Source: an uncultured Rhodocyclaceae bacterium (GTDB lineage: Bacteria; Pseudomonadota; Gammaproteobacteria; Burkholderiales; Rhodocyclaceae). From it: a stretch of DNA of 55,656 bases. The notes under the pieces are model-generated. The model saw only the letters and a list, made by a program, of their open reading frames with translations, had not been told where the DNA came from and did not search any database. This document shows, in pieces, positions 16,622 to 24,835 of this stretch (position 1 is the first letter of the stretch; the number at the start of each line of letters is the position of its first letter). A program made the position numbers and the translations under genes. The stretch spans positions 1 through 55,656 of the forward strand of contig CALAGF010000377.1 of NCBI GenBank assembly GCA_937892345.1. Reading direction: 5' to 3'.

Positions 16622-18121
16622 TCAGGCCTGCCTCAAAGTACGGGAACGGACAACGAACTCCCGACCGATTTGCCGCCAGACAACACTCTCCTCTGCCAGC
16701 GCTGCCGCCGTCCACGGATTGGCAGACAACCAGTTGGCCGGTAATTCCAGCACAAAACCTTTTTCGCTGGACCTAACCTGCCAGGCAGGCAGGGCTCGAT
16801 CATCCCGCGTGCGATGCAATGAAGCAGCAAGGCGAAGGCAAAAAATCAGCAACCAGATGCCGTCGTCTGGAGAAACAATGCCCAGCTTTTCCAGTTTCCC
16901 GCGATGGCCAAGCACCAAACTCGCCAGACGCCCCTGATCCTTCTTTGAAAAACCCGGCATGTCGGCATGACTGAGAATGTAGGCACCATGCTTGTGGTAG
17001 GCATTGTGAGCCACTGAAATCCCTATCTCGTGCAATCTGCAAGCCCATGACAAAAATTGCATGTCGTCCTCTTTGGGGACGCCATTTGACAGCTGATTCA
17101 AGGCCGACAATGCCGTTGCCTCAACCCGTTCGACCTGATCCCCTTCCACCTGATAACGCCGCCTGAAATGTGCGACTGTCGAATCACGCATGTCGTGATG
17201 ATGGAAACGTCCCAGCAGGTCATACAAAACGCCAAGACGCAGCGCACCATCCGCATACGTCATCTTTTCAATACCCAGTTCGTCAAATACTGCAGACATG
17301 ATCGCAATCCCACCGGGCAACACCGGCAAGCGATCGCCTTTGACACCCTTGAGATCCAGATTTTCAGCAGAGCCGGCCTTGACCAGCAAATTACACAAAC
17401 GATCCAGACCAATCCTGCTGATGCCCGACTCGGCACCCGGGTTCAGAAGATTCATTTCGAGAATATCGGCAATCGCACGTGCAGACCCTGAGGATCCAAC
17501 CGCTTCTTTCCAGCCAAGACGCTGATAATCGTGGGCAATCAGCTCAATTTCCTTGGCTGCCGCCACCTGAGCTTCACGCAAACGACGCTTGTCGATTTTT
17601 CCGTCCGGAAAGAAGCGCAAGGTAAAGCTGACGCAGCCCATGTAGAGGGACTCCATCAGCTGTGGATCATGACGCTTCCCGATAATGAATTCTGTGGATC
17701 CCCCTCCGATATCGACAACAAGTCGCTTGTGGTTAGCAGTTGGCAAGGAGTGAGATGCGCCGAGATAGATCAGCCGAGCTTCTTCCCGTCCAGCAATGAT
17801 TTCAATAGGAAAACCCAGGGCCTGTTCCGCCAGCGGCAAAAACTCGCGGGCATTCTTGGCGACACGCAGGGTATTGGTTGCCACTGCCCGTACAGCACCT
17901 GCATCCAGCCCTCGTAGTCGCTCACCAAAACGACGCAAGCCATCCAGCGCCCGCTGTTGGGCCGCAGCATCAAGGCGCTTGTCCGCGCTTAAGCCGGAGG
18001 CGAGGCGCACAGGTTCCTTCAGCGAGTCCAAAGGATAAATCTGATCGTCGAGAACACGTCCGACTTGAAGGCGAAAGCTGTTCGAGCCCAGATCAACAGC
18101 AGCTACAGTTTCATAAATCAT
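16622..18121 (-). CDS. ppx: Exopolyphosphatase, Ppx/GppA family
   Basis: 499 residues. The ASKHA-fold N-terminal part has AAVDLGSNSFRLQVGR, the loop EEARLIYLGA, and the phosphate-binding VVDIGGGSTEF. A helical C-terminal domain with an HD-like segment (CRLHEIGISVAHNAYHKHGAYI) follows. It degrades polyphosphate from chain ends or hydrolyses pppGpp; the length matches Ppx better than the short GppA forms. It has no ppk neighbour here. The gap to prpE downstream/upstream is 134 bases and contains the prpE terminator. Confidence 0.94.
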   Translation of the reverse strand: MIYETVAAVDLGSNSFRLQVGRVLDDQIYPLDSLKEPVRLASGLSADKRLDAAAQQRALDGLRRFGERLRGLDAGAVRAVATNTLRVAKNAREFLPLAEQALGFPIEIIAGREEARLIYLGASHSLPTANHKRLVVDIGGGSTEFIIGKRHDPQLMESLYMGCVSFTLRFFPDGKIDKRRLREAQVAAAKEIELIAHDYQRLGWKEAVGSSGSARAIADILEMNLLNPGAESGISRIGLDRLCNLLVKAGSAENLDLKGVKGDRLPVLPGGIAIMSAVFDELGIEKMTYADGALRLGVLYDLLGRFHHHDMRDSTVAHFRRRYQVEGDQVERVEATALSALNQLSNGVPKEDDMQFLSWACRLHEIGISVAHNAYHKHGAYILSHADMPGFSKKDQGRLASLVLGHRGKLEKLGIVSPDDGIWLLIFCLRLAASLHRTRDDRALPAWQVRSSEKGFVLELPANWLSANPWTAAALAEESVVWRQIGREFVVRSRTLRQA

Positions 18122-18200
18122 CGCTTGGAAACATCGCTTGATAGAGGCAATCCGCTATTTTATCACTGCGTACCAAAAGCATTTCCTACGACCGCATGAC

Positions 18201-18233
18201 AAAAAAAACCCGCTGCAGAAAACCGCAACGGGT
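18201..18233 (-). terminator. Terminator after prpE
   Basis: On the minus strand a 9-bp stem (18225-18233 with 18208-18216, one G-T wobble) and an 8-base loop lead into a run of eight T's. It lies 23 bases after the prpE stop codon. Confidence 0.88.
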
Positions 18234-18255
18234 CTGGAGACAACAATTGCCAATA

Positions 18256-20148
18256 TCAGTTTGCGAGTGCCGCGCGTACCTGTTCCAGCGTTGAGGGATC
18301 TTCAATCGTGGTCAGATCACCCGGATCGCGGCCCTCTGCCAGCGCCTGCAAGGAACGACGGAGCATCTTGCCCGAGCGTGTTTTGGGCAGTCCAGTGACA
18401 AAGTGCACGCGCGCCGGACGTCCAATTGCGCCAAGAATACCGTCGACCGTAGCAAACACTTCTTTTTCGAGCGCTTTCACTAGTTCTGGAGTCGCAATTC
18501 GCGCGGCATCCTTGACGACTGCAAAAGCCAGAGGAACCTGACCCTTCAGTTTGTCTTCAACACCAACCACCGCCACTTCGGCGATCGCTGAGTGATTCTG
18601 CACAGCCTCTTCGATTTCACGCGTGCCAAGGCGGTGGCCGGCAACGTTGATCACGTCATCAGTACGGCCAAGAATGGTGAAATAACCATCCTCATCCTTG
18701 ATTGCCCAGTCATAGGACGAATAAACCAGCGGATCCTTGAACAAGGTGAAATAAGTACTGACGAAACGATCATCCTGACCCCAAACCGTGGTCAAACAAC
18801 CCGGCGGCAAGGGCGGCACTACTGCGGCAATTCCCTTCTCGTTCGCACCGCATTCGGAACCATCCTCACGGAAAATCTTCAAGTTGTAGCCGTAGACCGG
18901 GAAAGAGGGCGAACCGAATTTGATTGGCGTTTTTTCCACGCCATGCAATGCAGCAAGCATGGGCCAACCGGTTTCAGTCTGCCAGTAGTTATCGATGACG
19001 GGAATACCAAGCTCACTCTGAAACCATTCATGCGTCGGCTGATCGAGTGGCTCTCCGGCCATGAACACGTGCTTGAGCGAAGAAATGTCGTACTTGTGCA
19101 TGTACGCCGGGTCCTGCTTTTTCAACACGCGCGCTGCCGTCGGCGCCGAGAACATCACGCTGACCTTGTACTTTTCAACAATTTGCCACCAGATACCTGC
19201 ATCGGGACGCAACGGCGTACCTTCGTACATGATGGTCGCCATGCCGGCGATCAGCGGCCCATAAATGATGTAGGAGTGACCAACCACCCAGCCAATGTCA
19301 GAAGTCGAGAAATATGTTTCGCCAGCTTCGCCGCAATAGATGTGCTTCATGGATGAAGCCAATGCAACCGCATAGCCCCCAGTATCGCGCTGCACCCCCT
19401 TCGGCTTGCCGGTGGTACCGGAGGTGTAAAGGATGTAAGACGGGTCCGACGACTCCAGCCATTCGCATTCGACGCGGGCATCCATGTTCTGTTCGCGCAG
19501 CATGGCGTAATCGACATCACGGCCTTCAACTATGTTGAAGCCATTAACCAGACCGCGGTCAATCATCAGCACCTTGGCCGGCTTGTGTTCTGACAACTCA
19601 ATCGCCTCATCCAGCAAATGCTTGTAAGGAACAGCCTTGCCACCCCGCATGCCCGCATCGGCGGAAACAATCAATGTCGGCTTTGCATCATCAATACGCG
19701 TCGCAAGCGAGCCCGAGGCGAAGCCACCAAAGACCACGGAGTGAATTGCCCCAATACGCGTCGCTGCGAACATCGCAAACGCAGCCTGCGGGATCATGGG
19801 CATATAAATCAGAACCCGATCACCCTTCTTTACACCGAGACTTTTGTAAATCGCGGCCATCCGTTCTATCTCAGCCTGCAATTCGGCAAAGGAATACACC
19901 TTCTCCTCATCGGTTTCGGTTGAAATGTAAACCAGTGCCCGATCATTCGGCCGCTTGGCCGCATGACGGTCCACCGCGTTATGACAAAGATTTGTCTTGC
20001 CACCGACGAACCATTTGGCAAAAGGCGGACGGGAATAGTCACAGACTTGAGTAAACGGTTCCTTCCAGTCGATGAGCTGGGCCTGTTCGGTCCAGAACGC
20101 ATCCGGTTGCTCTACGGAATACTGATGAAACTCCTTGTACGTCGCCAT
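18256..20148 (-). CDS. prpE: Propionate-CoA ligase
   Basis: 630 residues of the AMP-forming acyl-CoA synthetase family. It contains YILYTSGTTGKPKGVQRDTG (P-loop), NYWQTETGWP, YDWAIKDEDGYFTILGRTDD and the acetylatable Lys in GLPKTRSGKMLRRSL. The N-terminus (YKEFHQYSVEQPDAFWTEQA, then PPFAKWFVGGKTNLCHNAVD) fits PrpE rather than acetyl-CoA synthetase. It activates propionate and possibly acrylate or acetate. The ATG at 20148 follows GAGGG and gives the family N-terminus; an in-frame ATG 36 bases upstream is less likely. It follows a receiver/GGDEF-like gene and acuI on the same strand, which suggests C3-acyl metabolism. Confidence 0.93.
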   Translation of the reverse strand: MATYKEFHQYSVEQPDAFWTEQAQLIDWKEPFTQVCDYSRPPFAKWFVGGKTNLCHNAVDRHAAKRPNDRALVYISTETDEEKVYSFAELQAEIERMAAIYKSLGVKKGDRVLIYMPMIPQAAFAMFAATRIGAIHSVVFGGFASGSLATRIDDAKPTLIVSADAGMRGGKAVPYKHLLDEAIELSEHKPAKVLMIDRGLVNGFNIVEGRDVDYAMLREQNMDARVECEWLESSDPSYILYTSGTTGKPKGVQRDTGGYAVALASSMKHIYCGEAGETYFSTSDIGWVVGHSYIIYGPLIAGMATIMYEGTPLRPDAGIWWQIVEKYKVSVMFSAPTAARVLKKQDPAYMHKYDISSLKHVFMAGEPLDQPTHEWFQSELGIPVIDNYWQTETGWPMLAALHGVEKTPIKFGSPSFPVYGYNLKIFREDGSECGANEKGIAAVVPPLPPGCLTTVWGQDDRFVSTYFTLFKDPLVYSSYDWAIKDEDGYFTILGRTDDVINVAGHRLGTREIEEAVQNHSAIAEVAVVGVEDKLKGQVPLAFAVVKDAARIATPELVKALEKEVFATVDGILGAIGRPARVHFVTGLPKTRSGKMLRRSLQALAEGRDPGDLTTIEDPSTLEQVRAALAN

Positions 20149-20198
20149 AAGACACCCTCTAGCTAGTTGTTTCCTGCACTTCACAATGTAAGAACGGA

Positions 20199-21323
20199 TT
20201 ATTTTTTTGCTGTATTCCGTTCACCAAAACGATGCTCAATCTCTGCCAGTGGCAGAGTCAAGTTCAATTCCTGATCCATCAATTTCAGCAATGGCAATAA
20301 TTCGAGTAACAGATTTTCCAAATGCGGCTTAACCGGCCCCGGACGCTTTGCTACCAGTAGCTGCAAGGCATGCTTCAAACCGATGGGCCGTACAGCCCCG
20401 GCTACGCCACCCGAATCCAAACGGTTACCCCCGGCACGCATTGCAGAATGCATCCGCTCGCCAGCCAGAGTCAGCAAATCCCCCGCCGAAGAAACTTTGT
20501 CGCCGGGTACACTCGCCAATCCGAGACTGACGGTCAATGCCAAGGGTCGTCCTTTGGCAGTCAGTTGGGATACCTCAACGGCCTGCCGCACGCGCTCGGC
20601 AAAAGTTGCGAAATACTCCGGCGCAGTACCAGGAGAGAGCACCGCAAACTGACCTGGAGCAAAATGGCCGAGGCTATCCTCCTTGCGCATTTTCGCTACC
20701 AGCATCCGGGCAAAACGATTTCCGACATCTTCGGCAACCGAGGGCCCTAACATTTGCTCCATCAAATCAAAACCATCGAATCCAAAAACCATCAGGCTGA
20801 CATCCCCGCCATGCCGTGCGACATGCGACAGCGCCTGCATTGCCTGAAGCTCAATATATTTTTTTGTAAACAAGCCACTGACGGGGTCGGCAACCATCTG
20901 CTTGCGACCTTCATCAAGCTCGTCCCGTGCCTTGGAAAGGGTCAGCAAATTATTCAAGCGAGTCAGCACTTCGTTGCCACCACAGCCTTTTGAAATGAAC
21001 TCTGAGGCACCAAGGCTGCGTGCCCGCGCTCGCTCTTCTTCCGTCTCTTCTCCGGTAACAAGAATGAAAGGCAGGCTCTGCAAGCGACGCAGCTTTGATG
21101 AGCGCATTCGCTCAAGCAACTGGTAGCCATCCAGTTTTGGCATGCTGAGGTCGGAGATCACCGCCTGGATGGATTGATCCAGTACCAAGGTCTGCCAAGC
21201 CGACTCTCCGTCAGCCTCCTCGCGAACTTCGTATGTCCCTTGGACTTGCTGAACCAAGGTCCGCCGAACCAGCCGCGAATCATCAACGACGAGAATGCGC
21301 GGCAAACCTGCCGCATCACTCAC
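20199..21323 (-). CDS. Response regulator with degenerate GGDEF domain
   Basis: 374 residues from a GTG at 21323, preceded by GGAG and overlapping the acuI stop by 8 bases. The receiver domain is intact (ILVVDDSRLVRR; phospho-acceptor Asp in SDLSMPKLDGYQ; Lys in EFISKGCGG). The second domain follows the GGDEF fold (DPVSGLFTKKYIELQAMQAL; VSLGLASVPGD), but the signature is FAPGQF instead of GGDEF, so diguanylate cyclase activity is not expected. A C-terminal helical tail of about 70 residues follows. Inferred role: phosphorylation-dependent scaffold or c-di-GMP/GTP sensor. No cognate kinase is nearby. Confidence 0.85.
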   Translation of the reverse strand: MSDAAGLPRILVVDDSRLVRRTLVQQVQGTYEVREEADGESAWQTLVLDQSIQAVISDLSMPKLDGYQLLERMRSSKLRRLQSLPFILVTGEETEEERARARSLGASEFISKGCGGNEVLTRLNNLLTLSKARDELDEGRKQMVADPVSGLFTKKYIELQAMQALSHVARHGGDVSLMVFGFDGFDLMEQMLGPSVAEDVGNRFARMLVAKMRKEDSLGHFAPGQFAVLSPGTAPEYFATFAERVRQAVEVSQLTAKGRPLALTVSLGLASVPGDKVSSAGDLLTLAGERMHSAMRAGGNRLDSGGVAGAVRPIGLKHALQLLVAKRPGPVKPHLENLLLELLPLLKLMDQELNLTLPLAEIEHRFGERNTAKK

Positions 21324-22311
21324 CGGCAATCTCCACGACGACACGTCCCTTGGCACGTCCATTGATGAAAGCATCAAAGGCTGACGGCAAATCATCAAAT
21401 GCGATTGAGCGGGTCATGTCAGCAAGGTGAGGAGGCCTGAGGTCACTGGCAAGGCGATCCCAAACACCACTTCGATATGGCTCACGGATATAGCCAGAAT
21501 CAACGCCCAGCAAGGAAACGCCTCGCAAAATAAATGGGGCCACAGTTGTATTCACCGCCATACCGGCCGCCAGGCCAATGGAGGCGATCGTACCTCCCTG
21601 CATCATGCCACTTGCAAGCCAAGCCAGATATTGACCGCCCAGATTATCCACTGCTCCAGCCCAGCGAGCGCGCTCCAGCGGCCTGAATTTGTCCAAATCA
21701 ATCGAGTCACGCAACATGATTTCATCAGCCCCAAGCATGCGCAGGTAATCCGCCTCCACGGCTTTACCGGTCAATGCGGTAACGCGATATCCCTTGGCTG
21801 ACAGCATGTCTACGGCAAGACTGCCCACACCACCAGTCGCACCGGTGACAATGACCGGCCCCTTGTCGGGATGCAAGCCATTCTCCTCCATACGAACAAT
21901 ACCCAAGGCAGCGGTAAATCCCGCAGTACCTAAAGCCATCGATTCAAACAGTGACATGTTTGCCGGTAACGGCACAACCCAATCGGCTGGGACACGGGCG
22001 AATTCCGCATAGCCGCCATGGTGAGCAACACCAATGTCAAAACTCGTTGCAATTACCTTCATACCCGGGGGAAAGCGCTTGTCACCACTCTCAACAACGA
22101 TGCCACAAAGATCGATGCCGCCCACACACGGAAAGCGCCTGATGATCTTCCCGGCACCGGTAGCGGCAAGCGCATCCTTGTAGTTGATACTGGAATAGGC
22201 AACTTTGATCAACACATCCCCAACATCAAGGCGGTCAGGTGACATCATTGTGAAATGATGCGCAACAACACCATTGCTGTCTTCTATCAGCAGGGCTTTG
22301 AACGACTCCAT
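21316..22311 (-). CDS. acuI: Acrylyl-CoA reductase-type zinc-free MDR oxidoreductase
   Basis: 331 residues of the medium-chain dehydrogenase/reductase family, YhdH/AcuI branch. Features are SSINYKDALAATGAGKI near the N-terminus, VGGIDLCGIVVESGD, the nucleotide-binding VTGATGGVGSLAVDML near residue 150 and AGAVDNLGGQYLA. AcuI reduces acryloyl-CoA to propionyl-CoA with NADPH, protecting against toxic acrylate. Its neighbour prpE makes propionyl-CoA or acryloyl-CoA from the free acids, so the pair fits one pathway. The upstream divergent gap has repeated half-sites that could be an operator. Confidence 0.88.
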   Translation of the reverse strand: MESFKALLIEDSNGVVAHHFTMMSPDRLDVGDVLIKVAYSSINYKDALAATGAGKIIRRFPCVGGIDLCGIVVESGDKRFPPGMKVIATSFDIGVAHHGGYAEFARVPADWVVPLPANMSLFESMALGTAGFTAALGIVRMEENGLHPDKGPVIVTGATGGVGSLAVDMLSAKGYRVTALTGKAVEADYLRMLGADEIMLRDSIDLDKFRPLERARWAGAVDNLGGQYLAWLASGMMQGGTIASIGLAAGMAVNTTVAPFILRGVSLLGVDSGYIREPYRSGVWDRLASDLRPPHLADMTRSIAFDDLPSAFDAFINGRAKGRVVVEIAGE

Positions 22312-22343
22312 TATTGTTTGCTCCTCACATCTTTTTCCAAATT

Positions 22344-22421
22344 GTATTCATAATTACGGATTATGAACATACTTCCCGGGCAGGATAAAAATCCTCCAGG
22401 ACGCTTTACAGTATGTTCAAT
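22344..22421. promoter_or_regulatory. Cluster of inverted repeats in the acuI/NlpC divergent gap
   Basis: Three related half-sites: GTATTCATAAT at 22344-22354, GTATGTTCATAAT on the minus strand at 22360-22372, and GTATGTTCAAT at 22411-22421. The first two form an 8-bp palindrome (22347-22354 and 22360-22367). The last two form a 10-bp inverted repeat (22364-22373 and 22410-22419). This is operator-like and lies between divergent genes. The regulator is unknown. Confidence 0.5.
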
Positions 22422-22441
22422 TTCCAATACATTGCGTCGCT

Positions 22442-22948
22442 ATGCATTTTTCACCAAACAAGTTCATAACAGCTTTTTTCTTGGCATTCACGATGCTGGG
22501 TTCTGCTGTGGCTGACGAACCATTGAGAAAGCCAACGAGCCAGCCATCCCTGCTCGAACGCTACACGAGCGCCACTCAGGAAGTCATCCTTGAGGGCTTG
22601 CGCTTGGTCGGCGTGAGATATCAATTAGGTGGCACCAGTGAAAATGGCTTGGATTGCAGCGGATTCGTGCAGAAAGTGTTCCAGAACAGTGTAGGCGCCT
22701 ACCTGCCTCGTACGGCTCGCGAGCAAAGCGAAATTGGCACTCAGGTTGACATCAACCAACTCAAGGCTGGGGATCTCGTGTTCTTCAACACCATGCGGCG
22801 CACGTTTTCACATGTTGGAATTTATCTGGGTGACAACCATTTCCTGCATGCGCCTCGCTCAGGCGCAGAAGTCCGTATTGAAAACATGGACAGCTCCTAC
22901 TGGATGTCTCGATATAACGGCGCCCGGCGAATTATCGAAGGGCAATAA
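22442..22948 (+). CDS. Secreted NlpC/P60 cell-wall hydrolase
   Basis: 168 residues with a signal peptide (about residues 1-24, ending SAVADE). The NlpC/P60 domain has catalytic Cys72 in GLDCSGFVQKVF, His124 in TFSHVGIYLG and His136 in HAPRSG. The family cleaves peptide stems of peptidoglycan in the periplasm. It is a compact single-domain form like many betaproteobacterial paralogues. A strong terminator follows immediately, so it is monocistronic. Confidence 0.92.
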   Translation: MHFSPNKFITAFFLAFTMLGSAVADEPLRKPTSQPSLLERYTSATQEVILEGLRLVGVRYQLGGTSENGLDCSGFVQKVFQNSVGAYLPRTAREQSEIGTQVDINQLKAGDLVFFNTMRRTFSHVGIYLGDNHFLHAPRSGAEVRIENMDSSYWMSRYNGARRIIEGQ

Positions 22949-22951
22949 ATC

Positions 22952-22976
22952 AAGCAGCGTTGCGCTGCTTTTTTTT
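22952..22976 (+). terminator. Terminator after the NlpC/P60 gene
   Basis: An 8-bp stem (22952-22959 with 22963-22970) with a 3-base loop and a T-run, starting 4 bases after the stop codon. Confidence 0.9.
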
Positions 22977-22988
22977 ACCTCTTCAAAA

Positions 22989-23007
22989 GATAACGAATCT
23001 CATTTAA
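22989..23007 (+). promoter_or_regulatory. Candidate Fur box upstream of the iron-binding protein gene
   Basis: GATAACGAATCTCATTTAA matches 12 of 19 positions of the Fur consensus by eye. It lies in the AT-rich 60 bases before the iron-binding protein gene. A second weaker match lies near 23028-23042. The match is degenerate and mainly supported by the gene's function. Confidence 0.35.
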
Positions 23008-23063
23008 TATTTACAAACTGTTTTAACGAATCATTCTCATATTGTTTAATGAAGGAGCCTGCG

Positions 23064-24080
23064 ATGAAGTTAATCCCCTCGTTGATTGCTTTCTGTCTGG
23101 CAGCGAGTGGCATTGGCCTGCATGCGGAAGAGAACGTTCTTAACCTGTATTCAGCACGTCACTACCAAACTGATGAAGCCCTCTATACCGGATTCTCCCG
23201 ACAAACAGGTATCCGAATTAACCGTATTGAGGGCAAGGAAGAAGAATTGCTTGAGCGCATCAGGAACGAAGGAAGCAACAGCCCGGCGGACATTCTGATC
23301 ACTGTTGATGCATCGAGACTGGCAAAAGCCCACGAACTGGGACTCTTTGCACCACTTCACTCCAAAGTGCTGGAAAAGCGGATTCCTTCGCATTTAAGAA
23401 CTGATGACTGGGTCGCCTTTTCGACCCGAGCACGGGTCATCATCTACAACAAGAAAACGACTTCTCCAGAAACAGTGCGCAACTACGCAGATTTAGCCGG
23501 GCCTGGACTAAAGGGGCGCTTCTGTTCACGCTCGGGATCCCACCCCTACAATCTCTCGCTGATGGCATCGATCATTGCCAACCAGGGCGAAACCAAAGCT
23601 GAAGAAATCGCGCGTGGCATGGTCGCCAATTTCGCCCGGATGCCCAAGGGTGGCGATACTGACCAGATTCGCGCAGTAGCAGCAGGTGAATGCGGCGTGG
23701 CAATTTCCAATAGCTACTATGTTGCCCGCCTGATACGTTCCACCAAAACTGAGGATATTCAGACCATGGAGAAGGTCGGTGTAATCTGGCCCAATCAGCA
23801 AACAACCGGCACCCACATCAATGTTTCGGGTGCCGGAATTCTCAAGCATGCCCCGCACAAGGACGCCGCAATGCGCTTCCTTGAATATCTTGCATCAGAC
23901 GATGCCCAGCGTTATTTTGCCGATGGCAACAACGAGTGGCCAGTCGTTACTGGTGTCAAGGTGGACAACCCCGCATTGAGTAAACTGGGGCCTTTCAAAG
24001 CCGACAAACTGCCGATCGAACGACTGGCAATGTACCAATCAAAAGCACAGATGATCTTTGATCGCGTCGGATTCAAATAA
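23064..24080 (+). CDS. Ferric-iron ABC transporter periplasmic binding protein
   Basis: 338 residues with a signal peptide of about 21 residues ending GLHA. The mature start ENVLNLYSARHYQTDEALYT is typical of the FbpA/FutA iron-binding family, as are the paired tyrosines in ISNSYYVARL that ligate Fe(III). GGAG precedes the ATG at 23064; the longer open frame upstream overlaps the NlpC gene and its terminator. The protein delivers Fe(III) to the permease and ATPase encoded about 0.8-2.4 kb further on. The partner genes are on separate transcripts. Iron control by Fur is likely but inferred. Confidence 0.93.
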   Translation: MKLIPSLIAFCLAASGIGLHAEENVLNLYSARHYQTDEALYTGFSRQTGIRINRIEGKEEELLERIRNEGSNSPADILITVDASRLAKAHELGLFAPLHSKVLEKRIPSHLRTDDWVAFSTRARVIIYNKKTTSPETVRNYADLAGPGLKGRFCSRSGSHPYNLSLMASIIANQGETKAEEIARGMVANFARMPKGGDTDQIRAVAAGECGVAISNSYYVARLIRSTKTEDIQTMEKVGVIWPNQQTTGTHINVSGAGILKHAPHKDAAMRFLEYLASDDAQRYFADGNNEWPVVTGVKVDNPALSKLGPFKADKLPIERLAMYQSKAQMIFDRVGFK

Positions 24081-24087
24081 ATCCGCA

Positions 24088-24131
24088 CTCGCCAAGGACG
24101 GATGATTCCCCTAGAATCGTCCGTCGGCGAG
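24088..24131 (+). other. Long imperfect hairpin between the iron-binding protein and ankyrin genes
   Basis: Stem arms 24088-24093 and 24126-24131 (6 bp) continue, after a 3-base bulge at 24094-24096, into a 12-bp stem (24097-24108 with 24114-24125, one G-T wobble) with a 5-base loop CCCTA. There is no T-run, so it is not a standard terminator. Its 3' arm includes part of the likely ribosome-binding site (GAGGA, 24129-24133) of the next gene. It may protect the upstream mRNA's 3' end or control translation of the ankyrin gene. Confidence 0.7.
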
Positions 24132-24141
24132 GATAGAAACC

Positions 24142-24828
24142 ATGACATCCAGAAAATTTGGTGCCAGCAAACTGATCACGGCAATCAAAGCGAACGATCT
24201 CGAGAACGTGATCGCAGCGCTCAATGAGGGTGATGATATTGAAGAAGCGGATATCCACGGATTTCGCGGACTCCCCCTGCGTACAGCGTGCTTTGGTGGC
24301 AATCTTGAGATCATCCGTCATCTCCTTGATTGCGGCGCCGACGTAAATGCAAAAACTGCCAATGGCACCGGAGCGCCTCTACGCTCTGCACTTAGGGCCG
24401 GACACCGCCAAATAGCTGCTTTGATTCTGTCCCACGATGCAGAAATTCCCGCCGACGTCTTGATCGATCCGGACCTTCGCTCGCTGGCCGACGCAATCAA
24501 AAATGGCACGGAAACCTTGCAGACCGCCCCCTGTATTCCTGGCGTAAAGGTGCCGAAGGAACGTCCGGACCTGGAATTCCGTCCTCCGGAACCTGTCGTT
24601 GTAGAAAAAAAGGAGACCAGCATTGCCGACTTCCTCAGCTCGCTTCCCGAGCATCTCATGGAGGAAGTAAATCTCAAGGGTGGCTTCTACGGTGTAGACA
24701 CCAACATCCTGACCATGGATTTCGAACAAAGCGAAGAACGCTGGAAGAAGCCAGGCGAAGCTCCCGCGGATTCATCTGAGCCCCCTCCTCCGCCACCCAA
24801 AGGTGGATTCTGGAAAAGCGGGAGCTAA
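24142..24828 (+). CDS. Ankyrin-repeat protein with proline-rich tail
   Basis: 228 residues without a signal peptide. About three ankyrin repeats occupy residues 10-110 (LITAIKANDLENVIAALNEG; PLRTACFGGNLEIIRHLLDC; PLRSALRAGHRQIAALILS). A linker follows, then a unique region (TSIADFLSSLPEHLMEEVNL) and a Pro-rich end. Ankyrin repeats bind proteins; no enzymatic domain is seen. It sits between the iron-binding protein gene and the convergent permease gene, behind a long hairpin. A role in iron uptake is possible only by position. Confidence 0.82.
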   Translation: MTSRKFGASKLITAIKANDLENVIAALNEGDDIEEADIHGFRGLPLRTACFGGNLEIIRHLLDCGADVNAKTANGTGAPLRSALRAGHRQIAALILSHDAEIPADVLIDPDLRSLADAIKNGTETLQTAPCIPGVKVPKERPDLEFRPPEPVVVEKKETSIADFLSSLPEHLMEEVNLKGGFYGVDTNILTMDFEQSEERWKKPGEAPADSSEPPPPPPKGGFWKSGS

Positions 24829-24835
24829 TCCCTTA

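Noticed and set aside
16608..16622. Short hairpin between the TetR gene and ppx as terminator
   Set aside because: Only a 5-bp stem without a T-run; too weak to list.
18592..19356. Open frame of 254 codons on the plus strand
   Set aside because: Opposite prpE; a shadow frame.
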